Shown: in pieces, positions 61,607 through 64,000 of the stretch | Layout of the letters: the number at the start of each line of letters is the position of its first letter | Position numbering within the stretch: the stretch's first letter is position 1 | Source: Nitratireductor luteus | Lineage (GTDB): Bacteria; Pseudomonadota; Alphaproteobacteria; Rhizobiales; Rhizobiaceae | DNA length: 64,000 bases | Assembly: GCF_026162365.1 (NCBI RefSeq) | Contig: NZ_JAOANW010000005.1 | Span: forward strand, 1-64,000 | Direction: 5' to 3' | The notes under the pieces: model-generated | Told to the model about the DNA's origin: nothing | Database searches by the model: none | Seen by the model: the letters and a program-made list of their open reading frames with translations, nothing else | Made by a program: the position numbers and the translations under genes

Positions 61607-63299
61607 CAGCACGATCGACCCGATCGCACTCGAGATTGCCTGGAACGGGCTGAAATCCGTCGCCGACGAATGCTTCATCAGCATCATGCGCACGGCGTTT
61701 TCGACCAATGTGAAAGAGCGCCACGACCACTCCACCGCCATTGCCGACGCGCAGGGTCGGCTGGTGGTGCAGGCTGAAATGGCGCTGCCAATCCACTTGG
61801 CCTCGATGTCCGGACTGCTGGAAGGCATCGTGCGCAAATATGGAGACACGATTCGGCCCGGCGATCTCTTCATCGCCAACGACCCGCATGTCGCCGGCGG
61901 CACGCACCTTCCGGACATCAACATGGCGATGCCGGTCTTCGAGGGCGATCGCCTGCTGGGCTTTGTCGCCAACATCATCCACCACGCCGATGTTGGCGGG
62001 GCAGCCGTGGGCTCGATGTCCGGGGGGCTCGACGAGATTTATAAGGAAGGACTGCGCATCCCGATCATGCGGCTCCATTCCGGTGGTGCGCTGCAGACCG
62101 AGCTAATGGAGCTTCTGCTGCTCAACATGCGCCTGCCGGATGAGCGTCGCGGCGATCTCAATGCGCAAATCGCTGCTTGCCGGTTAGGCGTGCTGCGCCT
62201 GAGCGAGATGATGGAAGAGCTGGGCGGCGACGTTCTGGTGCAGATATTCGATGAGATCGTCTCGCGCACCGAGATGCGGATGCGCACTGCGATCGCGACA
62301 CTGCCCGACGGGGAGTACAGCTTCGAAGACGTGATGGATGACGATGGCTGCGGGACCGAGGACATCCGCATCGCGCTCAAGATCACCAAGTCGGGCGAAA
62401 GCATCTGCTTCGATTTCGACGGCACCGATCCCCAGGTGCCGGGCAACTTCAACATGACCTGGAGCGCCACACAGGCGGCAGTCTGCTTCGCCTTGAAGGC
62501 GCTGCTCGACCCCGAGGTCGCCAACAATCATGGTATCTTCGACGCCATCGAGATCAAGGCTCCGGCAGGCAGCTTCGTGAATTGCGTCTTCCCGGCAGCG
62601 GTGGCGATGCGCGCCAACTCCTGCCAGCGGGTGGTTGATTGCGTGTTCGGCGCGCTGGCGGATGCGGTGCCGGAGCAGGTGGTCGCGGCCACCAATGGCG
62701 CCAACACGAGTGCGGTCTTCGCCGGCACCGATCCGCGCACCGGGCAGGCATATGTCTATCTCGAAACGCTCGGCGGCGGCATGGGCGCGCGGGCGACCCA
62801 TGACGGCAAGGACGCGGTGCAGGTGAACATCACAAACACCTCGAACCTGCCGGTGGAAGCGATTGAGCTGGAATATCCGCTGCGGGTCGAGGAATACGCG
62901 CTGGTGGCCGATACCAGCGGCGCCGGCAAGTATCGCGGCGGTCTGGGGATGCGCCGGGTGATCCGGCCCGTGGACCACGTCTGCGAATTCAACGGCGTCG
63001 GCGAGCGCTTTCGTCACAAACCATGGGGGCTGTTCGGCGGGCGCGACGGGGCGACCGGCCGCTTCTTCCTGCGAGGCGACGACGGGGCCGAGATGAAACT
63101 TGCGCCCAAAGCCAGCCGCGTGCGCCTAGCCCCCGATTTTGCCGCGGTCATGGAGACCCCCGGTGCCGGTGGCTACGGCGACCCGGCAGAGCGGTCGCGC
63201 TGCGACTACGAGGCTGATCTTGCCTCCGGCAAATTCAGCGAAAGCTACCTTGCCGAGAACTACCCGCAATTTGCCGCGCCGAAGCGCGCTGCGGGCTGA
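61599..63299 (+). CDS. hyuB: hydantoinase/oxoprolinase family protein, subunit B
   Basis: A 566-residue HyuB-type partner. Visible landmarks: EIAWNGLKSVADECFISIMRTAFS near the start, RPGDLFIANDPHVAGGTHLPDINM, IHHADVGGAAVGSMSG (metal-site His residues), SCQRVVDCVFGALADAVPEQ, GGGMGARATHDGKDAVQVNITNTSNLPVEAIE and the terminal ETPGAGGYGDPAERS. It forms the heteromer with subunit A. It is followed by a TRAP binding-protein gene after 78 bp. Confidence 0.93.
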   Translation: MTDSTIDPIALEIAWNGLKSVADECFISIMRTAFSTNVKERHDHSTAIADAQGRLVVQAEMALPIHLASMSGLLEGIVRKYGDTIRPGDLFIANDPHVAGGTHLPDINMAMPVFEGDRLLGFVANIIHHADVGGAAVGSMSGGLDEIYKEGLRIPIMRLHSGGALQTELMELLLLNMRLPDERRGDLNAQIAACRLGVLRLSEMMEELGGDVLVQIFDEIVSRTEMRMRTAIATLPDGEYSFEDVMDDDGCGTEDIRIALKITKSGESICFDFDGTDPQVPGNFNMTWSATQAAVCFALKALLDPEVANNHGIFDAIEIKAPAGSFVNCVFPAAVAMRANSCQRVVDCVFGALADAVPEQVVAATNGANTSAVFAGTDPRTGQAYVYLETLGGGMGARATHDGKDAVQVNITNTSNLPVEAIELEYPLRVEEYALVADTSGAGKYRGGLGMRRVIRPVDHVCEFNGVGERFRHKPWGLFGGRDGATGRFFLRGDDGAEMKLAPKASRVRLAPDFAAVMETPGAGGYGDPAERSRCDYEADLASGKFSESYLAENYPQFAAPKRAAG

Positions 63300-63377
63300 C
63301 CCCCGGGTTTCGGCGGCATAGACACAAAAGGGCGACCGCCGGCACCCTCACAATCCGATCTAGAGGGAGACTTCAAA

Positions 63378-64000
63378 ATGACCATCACGACCAGAATCAT
63401 CGCGCTTGCCGCCGGCCTTACTGCGCTTGCCGGCCATGCCAACGCCCAGCAGATCCGCTGGGACATGGCAACCGAATATGGGGAGAAGACCATGCTCGGC
63501 CAGACCCAGAAGGTCTTTTCGGAGAAGGTCGAAGAGCTGAGCGGCGGCGAGATCGACATCACCAACCATTTCGGCGGCTCCATCGGCTACGGCTCGCTCG
63601 AACAATTCGATGCAGTGGGTGACGGGCTTCTGCCCATCGCGAGCACCTCGGTTGGACAGGTGGCCGGGATCGAGCCGATCTTCCTGCTGCCCTCGCTGCC
63701 CTTCCTGGCTGCCGACACCGATGCATCATACACGCTCTGGAAAGTGGCGCGCCCGGCTTACGAGGCTGCCTTCGAGCGCAACAACCAGGTCCTGCTTTTC
63801 GGGGTGCCTTTCACGCCCGCAGGGATCTGGGCGAAAATGCCGGTCACGTCTCTGGATGATCTCGACAACCTCACCGTCCGCGCCTGGGACGCCTCGGGCA
63901 CTCGGACGCTGAAGGAAGCGGGCGCCAATGCCGTGCAGCTTGGTTGGGGCGACGTGGTTCCGCAGCTCGCAGCCGGCGGGATCGACGCGGTTCTGACCTC
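63378..64000 (+). CDS. TRAP transporter substrate-binding protein (DctP family), cut by window edge
   Basis: The first 207 residues of a periplasmic TRAP binding protein; the frame is open at the window end. A signal peptide covers about 1-23 (IIALAAGLTALAGHANA). The body has SEKVEELSGGEIDITNHFGGSIGYGSLEQFDAVGDG, LPSLPFL and the ligand strand NLTVRAWDASG. GAGGGAGA precedes the ATG. It follows the hydantoinase pair on the same strand, so the TRAP system probably imports the substrate or a product of that enzyme. Confidence 0.92.
   Translation, partial: MTITTRIIALAAGLTALAGHANAQQIRWDMATEYGEKTMLGQTQKVFSEKVEELSGGEIDITNHFGGSIGYGSLEQFDAVGDGLLPIASTSVGQVAGIEPIFLLPSLPFLAADTDASYTLWKVARPAYEAAFERNNQVLLFGVPFTPAGIWAKMPVTSLDDLDNLTVRAWDASGTRTLKEAGANAVQLGWGDVVPQLAAGGIDAVLT

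Noticed and set aside
60674-61978. 434-codon minus-strand frame opposite hydantoinase A and B
   Set aside because: It spans two real overlapping genes on the other strand and shows no family motif.
1-64000. CRISPR arrays, toxin-antitoxin pairs, phage or defence genes
   Set aside because: I looked for short regularly spaced repeats and for such gene families and saw none. The only long repeat is the 44-bp pair, which is not an array.

Overview
The window is high-GC DNA whose gene content, codon use and initiator-tRNA fragment fit an alphaproteobacterium, most likely of the order Hyphomicrobiales (Rhizobiales). This assignment is an inference: no rRNA or other marker gene is present. Nearly every gene belongs to a catabolic or uptake module: a periplasmic binding protein with its transporter, a few oxidoreductases or hydrolases, and one local regulator. 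I see no core housekeeping, phage or CRISPR genes. Broken genes and mobile-element scraps sit at several module boundaries, which suggests an accessory region assembled from cassettes.

Layout. 1-288: tail of an IS66-type transposase. 344-8347: branched-chain-amino-acid-type ABC transporter operon (binding protein, LivH, LivM, LivG, LivF) with an aldehyde dehydrogenase and an SDR, divergent from an AraC regulator. 9078-14423: LysR regulator, nitrilase-superfamily amidase, RraA-like protein and TRAP transporter; the block is bracketed by two 44-bp near-identical direct repeats. 14518-14544: orphan 3' end of an initiator tRNA gene, an integration-site signature. 15081-15470: broken MFS gene. 15885-18844: Tct tripartite transporter. 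19125-22236: alpha/beta hydrolase, NicC-like FAD monooxygenase and LysR regulator. 22525-22896: orphan TRAP permease end. 22950-34583: ACMSD-type amidohydrolase/decarboxylase, GntR-UTRA repressor, a second Tct system, aldehyde dehydrogenase, Ldh2-type dehydrogenase, cupin, two-subunit molybdenum hydroxylase and MFS transporter.

34844-43668: nine-gene minus-strand operon (Yellow/MRJP-type protein, TRAP transporter, D-2-hydroxyacid dehydrogenase, RraA-like aldolase, PfkB sugar kinase, SDR, dihydroxyacetophenone-dioxygenase-type cupin) divergent from a GntR-FCD regulator, with a perfect 12-bp inverted repeat between them. 43847-51266: a third Tct system with a CobW-type GTPase, a GntR-FCD regulator and an ABM-domain protein, divergent from a LVIVD-repeat protein and an unrecognised protein. 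51267-52382: decayed fragments (FecCD permease, AraC regulator, L-serine ammonia-lyase). 52469-59000: glycine-betaine-type ABC transporter with a fused double permease, two related SDRs and a GntR-FCD regulator. 59519-64000: hydantoinase A and B subunits and the start of another TRAP binding protein.

Functionally, the 19.1-34.6 kb stretch is the most coherent candidate pathway. It combines a NicC-like pyridine-ring hydroxylase, a molybdenum hydroxylase, a decarboxylase of the family that acts on hydroxylated aromatic and pyridine carboxylates, and dedicated uptake. The GntR-UTRA repressor probably binds two matching palindromes found in front of the decarboxylase and of the Tct operon. This suggests catabolism of an N-heteroaromatic carboxylate, but no substrate can be read from the sequence alone.
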